64,000 bases of DNA from Candidatus Binataceae bacterium (GTDB lineage Bacteria > Desulfobacterota > Binatia > Binatales > Binataceae), in assembly GCA_035508495.1 (NCBI GenBank), contig DATJMX010000049.1:1-64000 (forward strand), in the 5' to 3' direction. Within the stretch, counting starts at the first letter, position 1; every line of letters begins with the position of its first letter. Below the pieces are notes generated by a model, which was not told the DNA's origin, did not search any database, and saw only the letters and a program-made list of their open reading frames with translations. The position numbers and the translations under genes are program-made. Shown here in pieces: positions 53,190-61,418 of the stretch.

Positions 53190-53222
53190 ACTCCGAGCCC
53201 GTTTCCGCATCGGGAAGGGCTG
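53190..53222. repeat. Decayed palindromic repeat copy
   Basis: CCCGTTTCCG-CAT-CGGGAAGGGC retains the centre of the repeat but has lost several stem bases. It is inverted relative to 53035. Confidence 0.6.
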
Positions 53223-53303
53223 CCAACCTGCGCCAAGGAGAGCGATTCTGACGATGCGAATGCTCGGTCGGGCGCGTATAATTCGACTCGAGGTGACCCT
53301 CTG

Positions 53304-54599
53304 ATGGCGACGGACGGCGACACAATTTTCCGGGAGTATCGGCCATCTGATGCGGAGCGATCGGATCGCTCGGCGGGTGATCGGTTGCGGCATCGGCAGA
53401 AAGTGCGCGAGTCGATCCGCGAGAACATCGCCGACATCATTGCCGAGGAATCGATCATCGGCAAAGACAAGGACCGCGTCATCAAGGTCCCGCTGCGCGG
53501 CATCAAGGAGTATCGCTTCGTCTATGGCGAAAACTCCCCCGGCGCGGCGCAGGGCGACGGCGACTCGCAGCCGGGCCAGGTCGTCGGCAAACAGGGCAAG
53601 GACGGTCCCGGTAAAGGCGACGAGCGCGCGGGCGATCGGCCGGGCGTCGATTACTACGAGACCGACGTCACGCTCGAAGAGCTTATCGACATCATGTTCG
53701 AGGATCTCGAGCTGCCCAATCTCGAGCGCCGCGCGCTGCGCGAAATTCAGTCCGATTTTTCCACCAAGCGCAAAGGCTACCGCAAGGTCGGAATCCGCGT
53801 GCGCCTCGACAAGCGCCGCACCGCGCGCCAGCGCGTGATGCGCGTGCTGGCGGCCAATCGCCGCAACGGCGCCAACAACGCGAGCGGCGTATCGCCCGAT
53901 GAAGAGCTCGAGGCCGAAGCCGAGGAGATGCTCGACGAGGCCGACGATACGCAGCCTCGCGCCAATATCGGCGCGCTCCAGCCGGTGAAACGCCGCCAGC
54001 CGTTCCATCAGAACGACCTGCGCTACAAGCATATCGAGGTCGATACCAAGGAAGAGTCCAACGCCGCCGTGATTTGCATCATGGACACCTCCGGCTCGAT
54101 GGACACGATGAAGAAGTACCTCGCGCGCAGCTTCTTCTTTCTGCTCTACCAGTTTATCTCGACGCGCTATCGCAACGTCGAAATCGTTTTCGTCGCGCAT
54201 CATACCGAGGCTTTCGAGGTCACCGAGGAAGAGTTCTTCCACAAGGGCGAATCGGGAGGCACGTTTATCTCGTCGGGCTACACGCGCGCGCTGCAGATAA
54301 TCGCCGAGCGCTACCATCCGTCGCTGTGGAACGTCTATGCGTTCCACTGCTCGGACGGCGACAACTTCGATTCCGATAATCCCGCGGCGCTCAAGTCCGC
54401 CGAGGAGCTCTCGGAAATCTGCAATCTCTTCGGCTACGGCGAGATCAAACCGCTCGGCTCGCGATACTACGAATCTTCGATGCTCAACGTGTTCCGTCGC
54501 ATCCAGGCACCCAATTTTCACACCGTGCTGATCGAACGCAAGGAAGATATCTGGCCATCGTTCAAGGCCTTCCTCGCGAAGGACAGGGTCAAGGAATGA
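53304..54599 (+). CDS. yeaH: YeaH/DUF444-family protein
   Basis: The 431-residue protein matches YeaH: FREYRPSDAERSDRSAGDRL, a basic coiled N-terminus with RESIRENIADIIAEESII, a Gly-rich low-complexity linker (PGAAQGDGDSQPGQVVGKQG), then VICIMDTSGSMDTMKKYLAR with a von Willebrand MIDAS-like motif (DTSGSM, near residue 260) and FFFLLYQFISTRYRNVEIVF. It acts together with PrkA and SpoVR in stress responses. It overlaps spoVR by four bases (ATGA). prkA is separated by the DUF559 gene and repeats, unlike the usual direct adjacency. Confidence 0.94.
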   Translation: MATDGDTIFREYRPSDAERSDRSAGDRLRHRQKVRESIRENIADIIAEESIIGKDKDRVIKVPLRGIKEYRFVYGENSPGAAQGDGDSQPGQVVGKQGKDGPGKGDERAGDRPGVDYYETDVTLEELIDIMFEDLELPNLERRALREIQSDFSTKRKGYRKVGIRVRLDKRRTARQRVMRVLAANRRNGANNASGVSPDEELEAEAEEMLDEADDTQPRANIGALQPVKRRQPFHQNDLRYKHIEVDTKEESNAAVICIMDTSGSMDTMKKYLARSFFFLLYQFISTRYRNVEIVFVAHHTEAFEVTEEEFFHKGESGGTFISSGYTRALQIIAERYHPSLWNVYAFHCSDGDNFDSDNPAALKSAEELSEICNLFGYGEIKPLGSRYYESSMLNVFRRIQAPNFHTVLIERKEDIWPSFKAFLAKDRVKE

Positions 54600-56059
54600 G
54601 CACGCTCGAAATCGAAAAACAGCTTCGCTCTTCTAACTACGAACTCACCGACCTTGTCGAATGGGACAAGCTCATTCGCGAGAAGGTCGATGCGTTCGGA
54701 CTCGACTGCTATCCGCAGGAGTTCGAGCTCTGCGACCACGTCGGGATGCTCGGCTACATGGCCTACTCCGGGATGCCGTCGCATTACCCGCACTGGTCCT
54801 ACGGCAAATCGTACGAAAAGCTGAAGACGCTTTACGATCACGGCGTCAGCGGCCTGCCCTACGAGATGGTCATCAACTCGAGCCCGGCCATCGCCTACCT
54901 GATGCGCGATAACACCTTGTTACTGCAGATCCTGACCATCGCGCACGTCTACGGGCACAACGACTTTTTCAAAAACAATTTCACCTACAAATCGACACGC
55001 GCCGAGCTGACGGTTGAAACCTTCAAGGCGCATGCGCTCCGCGTGCGGCGCTATGTCGAAGATCCGTCGATCGGCGTCGAGAAGGTCGAGCGCATCCTCG
55101 ATGCCGCTCACGCGCTGTCATGGCAATGCCGCCGCAACCTGGCAATCCGCAAGCTCGATCGCAAGGAGCAGATCGATCGCGCCGTCGAAGCCGGTCAGCC
55201 GCGCTACGATCCATTCCAGAAAATCCATGCGCGCCAAGACGTCAGCGTCGCCGACCTGCACAAGGTCCCGCTCGAGCCTGACGAAGACCTGCTGCTCTTC
55301 ATCCGCGATCACAATCCCTTTCTCGCCGAATGGGAAAAGGATCTCCTCACCATCGTCGACGAAGAAGCCAAGTACTTCATCCCGATGATGGAAACCAAGA
55401 TCATGAACGAAGGATGGGCCAGCTACTGGCACCATCGCATCGTCGAGTCGCTCGCGCTCGAGCAGGGCCTGCACCTCGAGTTTATCGTGCGCCACAACCA
55501 GGTTGTGCGCCCGATCCCCGGCCAGATAAATCCGTATCACCTGGGCCTCAAGGTCTGGGAAGATATCTACCGGCGCTGGACCAATCCGACCAAGGAAGAG
55601 ATCAAGCGCGACGGCGCTCCGACCAAGAGCGGCGACGAAAAGCTCTTCGAGGTGCGCGAGGCCGAGCGCGACTCATCGTTTTTGCGCCGCTATCTCACCG
55701 CGGAACTGATCCGCGAGATGGACATCTTCGAGTACGAATCGCGCGGCGATGAACTGGTTGTGAGCAAGGTCGGCGACGACGACGGATGGCGCGAGGTCAA
55801 GGAAACGCTGATCAAGGGCGTCGGCACCAACTCGATCCCGGTGATCAAGGTCGAAGACGCCGACTTCGGCCAGGCCCGCACGCTCTACTGCAAGCACTAT
55901 CACGACGGGCGCGACCTGCTGCTGGAATATGCCGAGAAAACGATCAGCTACCTGCAACGCCTATGGGGCCGCGAAGTAGTCCTCGAAACCACGGTCGACG
56001 GTAAACGCTCGCTGCTGTGTTGCAACGAAAGAGGCTTCTCCGTCCGCGCGCTAAAGTAG
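54596..56059 (+). CDS. SpoVR/YcgB-family protein
   Basis: The 487-residue protein is a SpoVR family member: SNYELTDLVEWDKLIREKVD, FGLDCYPQEFELCDHVGMLG, YGKSYEKLKTLYDHGVSGLP, IAHVYGHNDFFKNNFTYKS, and IMNEGWASYWHHRIVESLAL with conserved His residues, all in the expected order. SpoVR was first described in sporulation of Bacillus; its homologues in non-sporulating bacteria, with PrkA and YeaH, serve stress adaptation by an unknown mechanism. It begins within the last codon of yeaH. Confidence 0.95.
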   Translation: MSTLEIEKQLRSSNYELTDLVEWDKLIREKVDAFGLDCYPQEFELCDHVGMLGYMAYSGMPSHYPHWSYGKSYEKLKTLYDHGVSGLPYEMVINSSPAIAYLMRDNTLLLQILTIAHVYGHNDFFKNNFTYKSTRAELTVETFKAHALRVRRYVEDPSIGVEKVERILDAAHALSWQCRRNLAIRKLDRKEQIDRAVEAGQPRYDPFQKIHARQDVSVADLHKVPLEPDEDLLLFIRDHNPFLAEWEKDLLTIVDEEAKYFIPMMETKIMNEGWASYWHHRIVESLALEQGLHLEFIVRHNQVVRPIPGQINPYHLGLKVWEDIYRRWTNPTKEEIKRDGAPTKSGDEKLFEVREAERDSSFLRRYLTAELIREMDIFEYESRGDELVVSKVGDDDGWREVKETLIKGVGTNSIPVIKVEDADFGQARTLYCKHYHDGRDLLLEYAEKTISYLQRLWGREVVLETTVDGKRSLLCCNERGFSVRALK

Positions 56060-56083
56060 TTTTGTCGGCTCCCTCTCCTCTTC

Positions 56084-56128
56084 TCTGAATCCCTCTCCTT
56101 ATCTTGGGAGAGGGCAAGGGAGAGGTCC
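56084..56128. repeat. Short inverted repeat after spoVR
   Basis: CCCTCTCC and GGGAGAGGG pair around TTATCTT, and flanking CTCCCTCTCC / GGGAGAGG extends the symmetry. The same pyrimidine-rich style as the 52-53 kb repeats, without a T-run; it may be a weak terminator or a repeat. Confidence 0.6.
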
Positions 56129-56175
56129 GACGCTGGAGACCTCGCACCCGCCGCACTTCGACGACAATTTGCGCG

Positions 56176-56895
56176 CTAATACTGATCCTGCGGCGGCGGG
56201 TTTCCCTGGCGAATTTTGCCGATCGGCACCTTGCCCGTGCTTTCGACCTCAGCCTGCAGCTGCCGATCCGCTTCAGGTGTGAGCGGCGTCAACGTTCCTT
56301 CGTACTCTACTTCGGCGAGCGGCTCCGAAATTCCGGTGATATAGAAATCGACGCGCTGAACGCCTTCCAATTCGTTGTTCGAGGTCAGCCGGATGCTGAG
56401 CTTATTCACCTGCCGCAGCGCCGGCCGCGTGCTGATGTCAAGGCTCTGTACGGTCAATGTGACCGCGCGTGGTCCGTCAGAGTCAGCCGAAGTCTGGAGG
56501 ACATTCGAGTCGCGATTTCCGATGACGTCAGTTGCAAGCACGACGCTTCCGTCGCGGTCGCCAAAGGTTAGGCTCGCGACCATGTCGTCAGGAAAATCGG
56601 CGCGGCCGTATTTGTGGGTGCGCTGCAAATGCCCGCCCCATCGACCCAAAAAATCGCGGCTCGCTTGCGGCAGCGTCAGCACGCGCTGACTCGGCGGAAT
56701 CACCGGGATGACGCGCGTGTTGTCCTCGGGCCGCGGCATCGCCTGCTGCTGGTTCTGCGACGCGATATTCGGTGCAATCTCGAGGGTCTGCCCGCCCTGG
56801 CTGCGAATATCCGGCCCGTTTTGCGCGCGCGCGCTTGCCGATGAAAAAACGACCGCCATAGTGAGCGCGCCTGCGATCAAAACTCGCGATGCCAT
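56176..56895 (-). CDS. Exported protein of unknown function
   Basis: This 239-residue protein has a signal peptide (MASRVLIAGALTMAVVFSSA, cleaved at SARAQ), a Gln/Asn-rich stretch, then PPSQRVLTLPQASRDFLGRW, GGHLQRTHKYGRADFPDDMV and repeated beta-strands ending with EYEGTLTPLTPEADRQ. The rest carries no catalytic motif I know. It is convergent with spoVR and lies alone on its strand. It is probably periplasmic. Confidence 0.72.
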   Translation of the reverse strand: MASRVLIAGALTMAVVFSSASARAQNGPDIRSQGGQTLEIAPNIASQNQQQAMPRPEDNTRVIPVIPPSQRVLTLPQASRDFLGRWGGHLQRTHKYGRADFPDDMVASLTFGDRDGSVVLATDVIGNRDSNVLQTSADSDGPRAVTLTVQSLDISTRPALRQVNKLSIRLTSNNELEGVQRVDFYITGISEPLAEVEYEGTLTPLTPEADRQLQAEVESTGKVPIGKIRQGNPPPQDQY

Positions 56896-57054
56896 CCCGT
56901 CACAATAACATCCCGATGGTTTGTTCCAAATCCACCGACACGATGGCTCCGGAAGCCCACGCGGTGACCTCTACGCTCGTTGCTTTAGTTAGGTATGTCG
57001 GATAGTTTCGTGCCGGGAACGACGCGGTACGGGTCGGATAGGAGGAGCGGGTAG

Positions 57055-57237
57055 ATGGAGTGGCCGAAGTGCCAAAAGTGTAACAACGGCGCACTGATTC
57101 CACTGTCTGACTACGGACAGGAAGGCGCTTCGGTGTTGTTCAAAGCCTGGGTATGCACCAATCCTGATTGCGGTTTCAGCCTGCGCGTCGATAAGGGTGA
57201 AGTTACCTACGGCCGGCGGATCGAAACCAAGCACTGA
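57055..57237 (+). CDS. Small zinc-ribbon protein
   Basis: This 60-residue protein has CQKC at residues 6-9 and CTNPDC near residues 34-39, a two-knuckle zinc ribbon, with a strand core PLSDYGQEGASVLFKAW. A GGAGGAG-like sequence (AGGAGGAG around 57040) precedes the ATG. Function unknown; such ribbons often bind nucleic acid or protein. A perfect terminator follows. Confidence 0.72.
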   Translation: MEWPKCQKCNNGALIPLSDYGQEGASVLFKAWVCTNPDCGFSLRVDKGEVTYGRRIETKH

Positions 57238-57258
57238 CACGAGTTAAGCGCGAATTTG

Positions 57259-57290
57259 AAAGGCGGCCCGCCAAGGCCGCCTTTTTGTTT
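57259..57290 (+). terminator. Intrinsic terminator after zinc-ribbon gene
   Basis: AAGGCGGCC and GGCCGCCTT pair around CGCCAA, followed by TTTTTG. It is a textbook rho-independent terminator. Confidence 0.9.
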
Positions 57291-57330
57291 AGATTTCAGT
57301 CATCGCGGCGCGCTGCCGGGAGCGCCGAGT

Positions 57331-58359
57331 TCAAGGTGCCGTATCCGCGTATGAAAACTTTGTGACGATTTGTTTCTGCGGCACCGCTACTCCATCGACT
57401 TCGACATATGGATAAATCAGGTAGTTGAGCGCCTCGCCATTCTGTTTGGGATCGAGCACGAGATCACGGCCTATCGTGAACGCAACGCGATCGGCGTCGA
57501 GGTTGCCGAAGTAATAGGCGTGGCGATCAGGATGCTTCCAGGCTTCGGACGCATCGATCGGCACCCACACTCCGCCCGAGTAAAACTCGGCCCAGCAATG
57601 GTACCCCGGAATCGTGCCTGACTTCGCTTTCGCCAGCGGAAAGCCGATCGTGAAGCGCGCCGGAATTCCGCGCGCCCGCGCGAGGCCGATAAACAGCGAA
57701 TGAAAGTCGGTGCAGTTACCGCGCCGGATGTCGCAGGCGTAGACCGCGTCGCCGTGGCCCCATCCCGTGCCTGACTTGTCGTAGCTCATCACCTCGGTCA
57801 CGTATTCGTAGATGACGCGCGCCTGTTCGAGTGCCGTGATGCCCTGCTCCGACAGGTTGTTACTTATCTGCGCGATTCGTCCATCGACAGGAACCAGCTT
57901 GTTGGGCCCCAGGTATTGCGCAAAAGCACCGTCGGTCGGCTCTGGAAGCGGCCGCGCGGCGCGAACCATGTCGGCCGCCTCTTCGTGCCGCGTCACGACG
58001 AAACTAACTGTCACTGGAATCGTAGCGGGCAACGGCGCAGACGCTTCGAGATACGCAACGCGATTGCCGTTCACCGGCTGGTCAACGATTCGAGTTGGCA
58101 CGGGCGAATCGATCTTGAGGTCGGTCACCTGCTGAAATGCGTCGTCGCGCGGCAGAGGAATCCAGGCCTCGATCTTGCGCGCCGACTGATTCGTGACCGG
58201 AATATCCGCGTGATAGGTGAACTGGAACTCGCGCAGCTTGCTCGGCGGCGAGCCTGCCGGGGTCGGTTTGAAAGCGCCTTCGGCGCCATCCGCTCGGATC
58301 GAAAACGCAGCCAGTGCGATGACCGCGAAAAACGCTGCGACAAATCTTTTCAGCTTCAT
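57331..58359 (-). CDS. Transglutaminase-like domain protein, exported
   Basis: This 342-residue protein has a signal peptide (FVAAFFAVIALAAFSIRADG), an N-terminal beta-sandwich (ARKIEAWIPLPRDDAFQQVT), and a transglutaminase-like domain with the triad Cys in RRGNCTDFHSLFIGLARARG, His in PGYHCWAEFYSGGVWVPIDA and Asp in PIDAS. This papain-fold family includes proteases and cross-linkers; exported members usually hydrolyse peptide bonds. It lies upstream of the P1 peptidase on the same strand orientation. Substrate unknown. Confidence 0.9.
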   Translation of the reverse strand: MKLKRFVAAFFAVIALAAFSIRADGAEGAFKPTPAGSPPSKLREFQFTYHADIPVTNQSARKIEAWIPLPRDDAFQQVTDLKIDSPVPTRIVDQPVNGNRVAYLEASAPLPATIPVTVSFVVTRHEEAADMVRAARPLPEPTDGAFAQYLGPNKLVPVDGRIAQISNNLSEQGITALEQARVIYEYVTEVMSYDKSGTGWGHGDAVYACDIRRGNCTDFHSLFIGLARARGIPARFTIGFPLAKAKSGTIPGYHCWAEFYSGGVWVPIDASEAWKHPDRHAYYFGNLDADRVAFTIGRDLVLDPKQNGEALNYLIYPYVEVDGVAVPQKQIVTKFSYADTAP

Positions 58360-58416
58360 TGCGGCTCTCGACTTTCAGTCGCCATCGTCGGCGCATGGCC
58401 GAACTGAGGCAAGCGA

Positions 58417-59505
58417 TTATTTGCCCGCGAATATCTCGCGCAACCGATCATGCGGTATCGCATCGACGCGATGGCCGTCGATGCCGGTCATCGTCTCGGC
58501 TGCAACCAGCGCATTGACGATCGCTTCTTCGGTGGCCTGCGCGCTCGCGGCGAACAGCGGATCCATATGCGCGTTCGAGAGCATCTTCGTCGTCGCGACG
58601 CCGTTGCTTCCAGCCCGCCCCGGCTGTGCCGTTGAGAATGCGAGGAACAGATCGCCCGAACCGTTGCCCGAAACGCTGCCCGTGCGCGCGAGGCCGATCG
58701 TAAGCCGGCGCGCGATGCGCTTGAGTTGATGCGGCAACAGCGGAGCATCGGTAGCGGCAACGATAATGATCGATCCAAGCTCCTGCCGACCGAACGGATC
58801 TTTCTGAGGCTTCAGAACCTTGCCGATCTGCTTGCCCGCGATAACGAGTTCCCACGGGCGCCCGCAGTTAAGCTGCACGAGCACGCCGAGCGTCCATCCA
58901 CCCGCAGAGCGCGCGAGCTTTCGCGAGGCGGTCCCGATACCGCCCTTCCATCCATAACCGATCATCCCGGTGCCGCCGCCGACGCATCCTTCGACGACGC
59001 GCCCAGCGCGTGCTCCGTCGAGCGCCGCATGCGCGTGCGCCGCGGTGACGTGAAAGCCGTTGATGTCGTTGAGCCAGCCGTCCCAGGTTTCAGCGACTAC
59101 CGGCAGGGACCATGGCTGCCTGAGCGCCTTGTGCTTGAGCTGCCACGCGATGACGGCATCGCGCACGACGCCGACGCTGTGCGTGTTGGTGATCATCACC
59201 GGCGACGTGAGCCATCCCGATTCTTCGATCCACGCCGTGCCGGTCATCTCGCCATTGCCATTGAGCGCGAAGTATCCCGCAAACGCTGGCGACTGGTCGC
59301 GACGGCCGCGCGGCAGAATCGCAGTAACCCCCGTGCGAACCGGCCCCCGCCCCTCGCGCAGCTTTCCAGTGCCGCGAACAATCGTGGTGTGACCGACCTC
59401 AACGCCGGCAACATCGGTCATCGCATTGAGCGGCCCAGGTTCGCCATCAAACGGAATTCCAAGCTCATGTGCTCGCGGCCGCCCGATCTTTGGTCGAGAA
59501 GTCAT
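58417..59505 (-). CDS. P1-family (DmpA-like) aminopeptidase
   Basis: From ATG 59505 the protein has about 362 residues. GIPFDGEPGPLNAMTDVAGV, VEVGHTTIVRGTG, TNTHSVGVVRDAVIAWQLK, GFHVTAAHAHAALDGARAG and the auto-cleavage region RQELGSIIIVAATDAPLLPH match the DmpA/P1 family. These proteins cut themselves before the Ser of the Gly-Ser pair to make two chains and then remove N-terminal D- or L-amino acids, or lactams. The frame also opens earlier (to 59604) over a repeat. It lies beside the transglutaminase-like gene, with 57 bases between. Confidence 0.9.
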   Translation of the reverse strand: MTSRPKIGRPRAHELGIPFDGEPGPLNAMTDVAGVEVGHTTIVRGTGKLREGRGPVRTGVTAILPRGRRDQSPAFAGYFALNGNGEMTGTAWIEESGWLTSPVMITNTHSVGVVRDAVIAWQLKHKALRQPWSLPVVAETWDGWLNDINGFHVTAAHAHAALDGARAGRVVEGCVGGGTGMIGYGWKGGIGTASRKLARSAGGWTLGVLVQLNCGRPWELVIAGKQIGKVLKPQKDPFGRQELGSIIIVAATDAPLLPHQLKRIARRLTIGLARTGSVSGNGSGDLFLAFSTAQPGRAGSNGVATTKMLSNAHMDPLFAASAQATEEAIVNALVAAETMTGIDGHRVDAIPHDRLREIFAGK

Positions 59506-59574
59506 CGCGCCGATAACTAGCGGATTCTCGTGCGTGCCGAAACGCCCGCGACCGTTTCGAATCCTGGAAAAATC

Positions 59575-59695
59575 AGTGGGGCGGGCGTCCCTGCCCGCCA
59601 TCAAGACGTCGCGTTGCGCGCCCTCGATGCTGAAAAAATGCGGCGCGAGCCTTACCGCTCGCGCATCTTAGTGGCGGGTAGGGACGCCCACCGTA
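59575..59695. repeat. Inverted repeat pair, possible miniature repetitive element
   Basis: GGCGGGCGTCCCTGCCCGCC (59580-59599 region) and GGCGGGTAGGGACGCCCACC (59671-59692 region) are complementary across about 70 bases that also contain a GCGCGAG...CTCGCGC stem. Such units occur in multiple copies in many high-GC genomes. It overlaps the extended frame of the P1 peptidase. Confidence 0.5.
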
Positions 59696-59719
59696 CTATT
59701 TCCAAGCAATGGATTAATT

Positions 59720-60613
59720 TTAAACTTCGTCGTTCTTGATCACTACATCGAAGCCGCCCTGGTCGCGCAGGCGCTGTTGCGATTCCTTCAAATCGCCGAG
59801 GCCGGTTTGGCGATAGTCGGGTTTTACAACCTCCATCGGATCGAGCAGATCGCCGACGTAGCCGAGCGCATAGGCGCCGCGCTGGTATCCGATCAGTTTA
59901 AGGAGATCCACTGGAAGAGTCTTGGCGACTTCGAGCGGCACCGCCAGATATTGATTCTCCTCCTGCCGCAGCCATGAAACGTTGTACGTGATGTTGATTC
60001 CACTGCGCGTGGAGTCGGAGCGGTTCGCGCCGCCCGCGTGATAAACCGCGCCGGTATAGAACAGCACCGAGCCTTTCTTCATCTCGGCCGGAACGGTGTC
60101 CTCTTCCTTGAAGCGCAGCTTGTCCTCGAAATGATTGCTGCCGGGAACCACGCGCGTCGCGCCATTGCGCTCGGTGAAATCAGTCATCGCCCACAGCGTG
60201 TTGCACTGCACTTCGTAGCCCTTGGGGAACGGAAAGAAATCAAAGGCCCATTGATCGCGATGAATCGTCTGCGCCGGCTCGCCCGGACCAATCGTGATCA
60301 CCTGCGTCAGGTGAAGCTGGAAGCTGCTCGCATGACCGAGCACCTTCTTCGTGGTCTCGATCACGAGCGGATTCATTACGAGGTCGCGCGCCTTCTGCGA
60401 GCGCGCGACCAGTGCGCCCGTGCGCTTGGTGCGGCGGCCGGAAAATTCGTCTGGGCCAAACCCGTTGCGCTCGATGAACGGTTCGAGTTCCGTGGCGAGG
60501 TCGTCCATCGCCTGGGGCGTAATCAGCTGGTCAACGACGACCGCGCCGTCACGGGCGAGGATCGCGGCAACTTCGTCCGCAGTTGCGGTAGCGGGCAGAT
60601 GTTCAACGGTCAT
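59720..60613 (-). CDS. Phytanoyl-CoA dioxygenase-family oxygenase
   Basis: This 297-residue protein has HRDQWAFDFFPFPKG carrying the His-x-Asp ligands, VYHAGGANRSDSTRSGINIT with the distal His and Arg, and GATRVVPGSNHFEDKLRF as the core strand, typical of PhyH oxygenases. It is shorter than the 13-kb homologue and from a different branch. It overlaps the TetR gene by four bases (ATGA), so the two are cotranscribed. This suggests a TetR-controlled oxygenase; the substrate is unknown. Confidence 0.9.
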   Translation of the reverse strand: MTVEHLPATATADEVAAILARDGAVVVDQLITPQAMDDLATELEPFIERNGFGPDEFSGRRTKRTGALVARSQKARDLVMNPLVIETTKKVLGHASSFQLHLTQVITIGPGEPAQTIHRDQWAFDFFPFPKGYEVQCNTLWAMTDFTERNGATRVVPGSNHFEDKLRFKEEDTVPAEMKKGSVLFYTGAVYHAGGANRSDSTRSGINITYNVSWLRQEENQYLAVPLEVAKTLPVDLLKLIGYQRGAYALGYVGDLLDPMEVVKPDYRQTGLGDLKESQQRLRDQGGFDVVIKNDEV

Positions 60614-61308
60614 GGACTGCTCCTTTTGGATGCTCGATTTGCGGCTGCGCCTCGAACCGTGCGGCGCGGCCGCTTATGAACCATTGCTTGTGATCGAATC
60701 GGCGACATGGCGCGCGGCGCGACGAGCGCGTTGACGACGGCAGTCAGGCGCATGCGCAAGTCGCCAAGCTCCTCGGCTCGATGCGCGATCTGCTCGAGCT
60801 CGAAACCGCGCACGAGATGCAGGATCGTGCGCGCCGCCGCGACCGGACGCTCCGCGCCGAGCAGTTCGAGCGGCGCCGCCAGGCGCATCTCGAGGCCGCG
60901 CTCCCACGCCGCGAATTCCTTGGCGACCTGCTCGTCGCGCGACGCGTGCAGGATCATCTCGTACTCGGCGCGCAGCATCTCGGGCTGCATGAACTCGCGG
61001 CGCATGATTTCTGCGATCAGCTCGACGATATCGGCAGCGGTCGCCATCGGAATATTGCGCTCGATTTCGAGCATGAACTCCGTCGCCTCGTCGATGTAAA
61101 AACGAAACGCCTCGCGAATCATCTCTTCGCGCGATTCGAAGTAATAAGTCAGCGAGCCAAGCGGTACTTTGGCCTCGGACGCGACGCGCCGATGTGTAAC
61201 AGCGTCAGCGCCGCCCGCCGCGATCACGCGCAGCGCGGCGGCAAGGATTTCCCGCCGCCTGCCCTCCGCGGAGGAAGTCGCGGTGCGGTTCTGGGTGCCG
61301 AAAAGCAT
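60610..61308 (-). CDS. TetR/AcrR-family transcriptional regulator
   Basis: This 232-residue protein has a TetR helix-turn-helix (RRREILAAALRVIAAGGADAVTHRRVASEAKVPLGSLTYYF, residues 17-57) and an all-helical ligand domain. A palindrome sits directly upstream. The gene overlaps the oxygenase at its 3' end. It is divergent from an M1 aminopeptidase. The last 30 residues are basic and low complexity. Confidence 0.93.
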   Translation of the reverse strand: MLFGTQNRTATSSAEGRRREILAAALRVIAAGGADAVTHRRVASEAKVPLGSLTYYFESREEMIREAFRFYIDEATEFMLEIERNIPMATAADIVELIAEIMRREFMQPEMLRAEYEMILHASRDEQVAKEFAAWERGLEMRLAAPLELLGAERPVAAARTILHLVRGFELEQIAHRAEELGDLRMRLTAVVNALVAPRAMSPIRSQAMVHKRPRRTVRGAAANRASKRSSP

Positions 61309-61310
61309 GA

Positions 61311-61342
61311 TGTACGTTTGTACAAATCATGCGGACATATGT
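61311..61342. promoter_or_regulatory. Candidate TetR operator region
   Basis: TGTAC (61311-61315) and GTACA (61320-61324) pair around GTTT; nine bases further GACATATGTC (61333-61342) is a perfect palindrome. Both lie between the TetR gene and the divergent aminopeptidase, three bases from the TetR start. Either could be its operator. Confidence 0.5.
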
Positions 61343-61418
61343 CAACGTGCGATTCTGCACCATTGGCGTGCCCGCTTTCTTGATTGCGCCGCGTCACCGA
61401 GCTTTCTAGGATTGCCGC

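Larger units (their letters stand above)
52883..53303. other. Repeat-rich spacer between DUF559 and yeaH
   Basis: These 421 bases hold two further repeat copies and no supportable gene. Several short frames exist but lack homology or ribosome sites. Confidence 0.5.

Noticed and set aside
24900..53300. CRISPR array
   Set aside because: The repeated palindromes are irregularly spaced and vary in orientation, with no uniform spacers or cas genes.
53178..54521. 447-codon minus-strand frame antisense to yeaH
   Set aside because: The plus strand encodes a full YeaH with DTSGSM and overlap with spoVR; the antisense frame has only composition-driven Ala/Leu/Arg runs.
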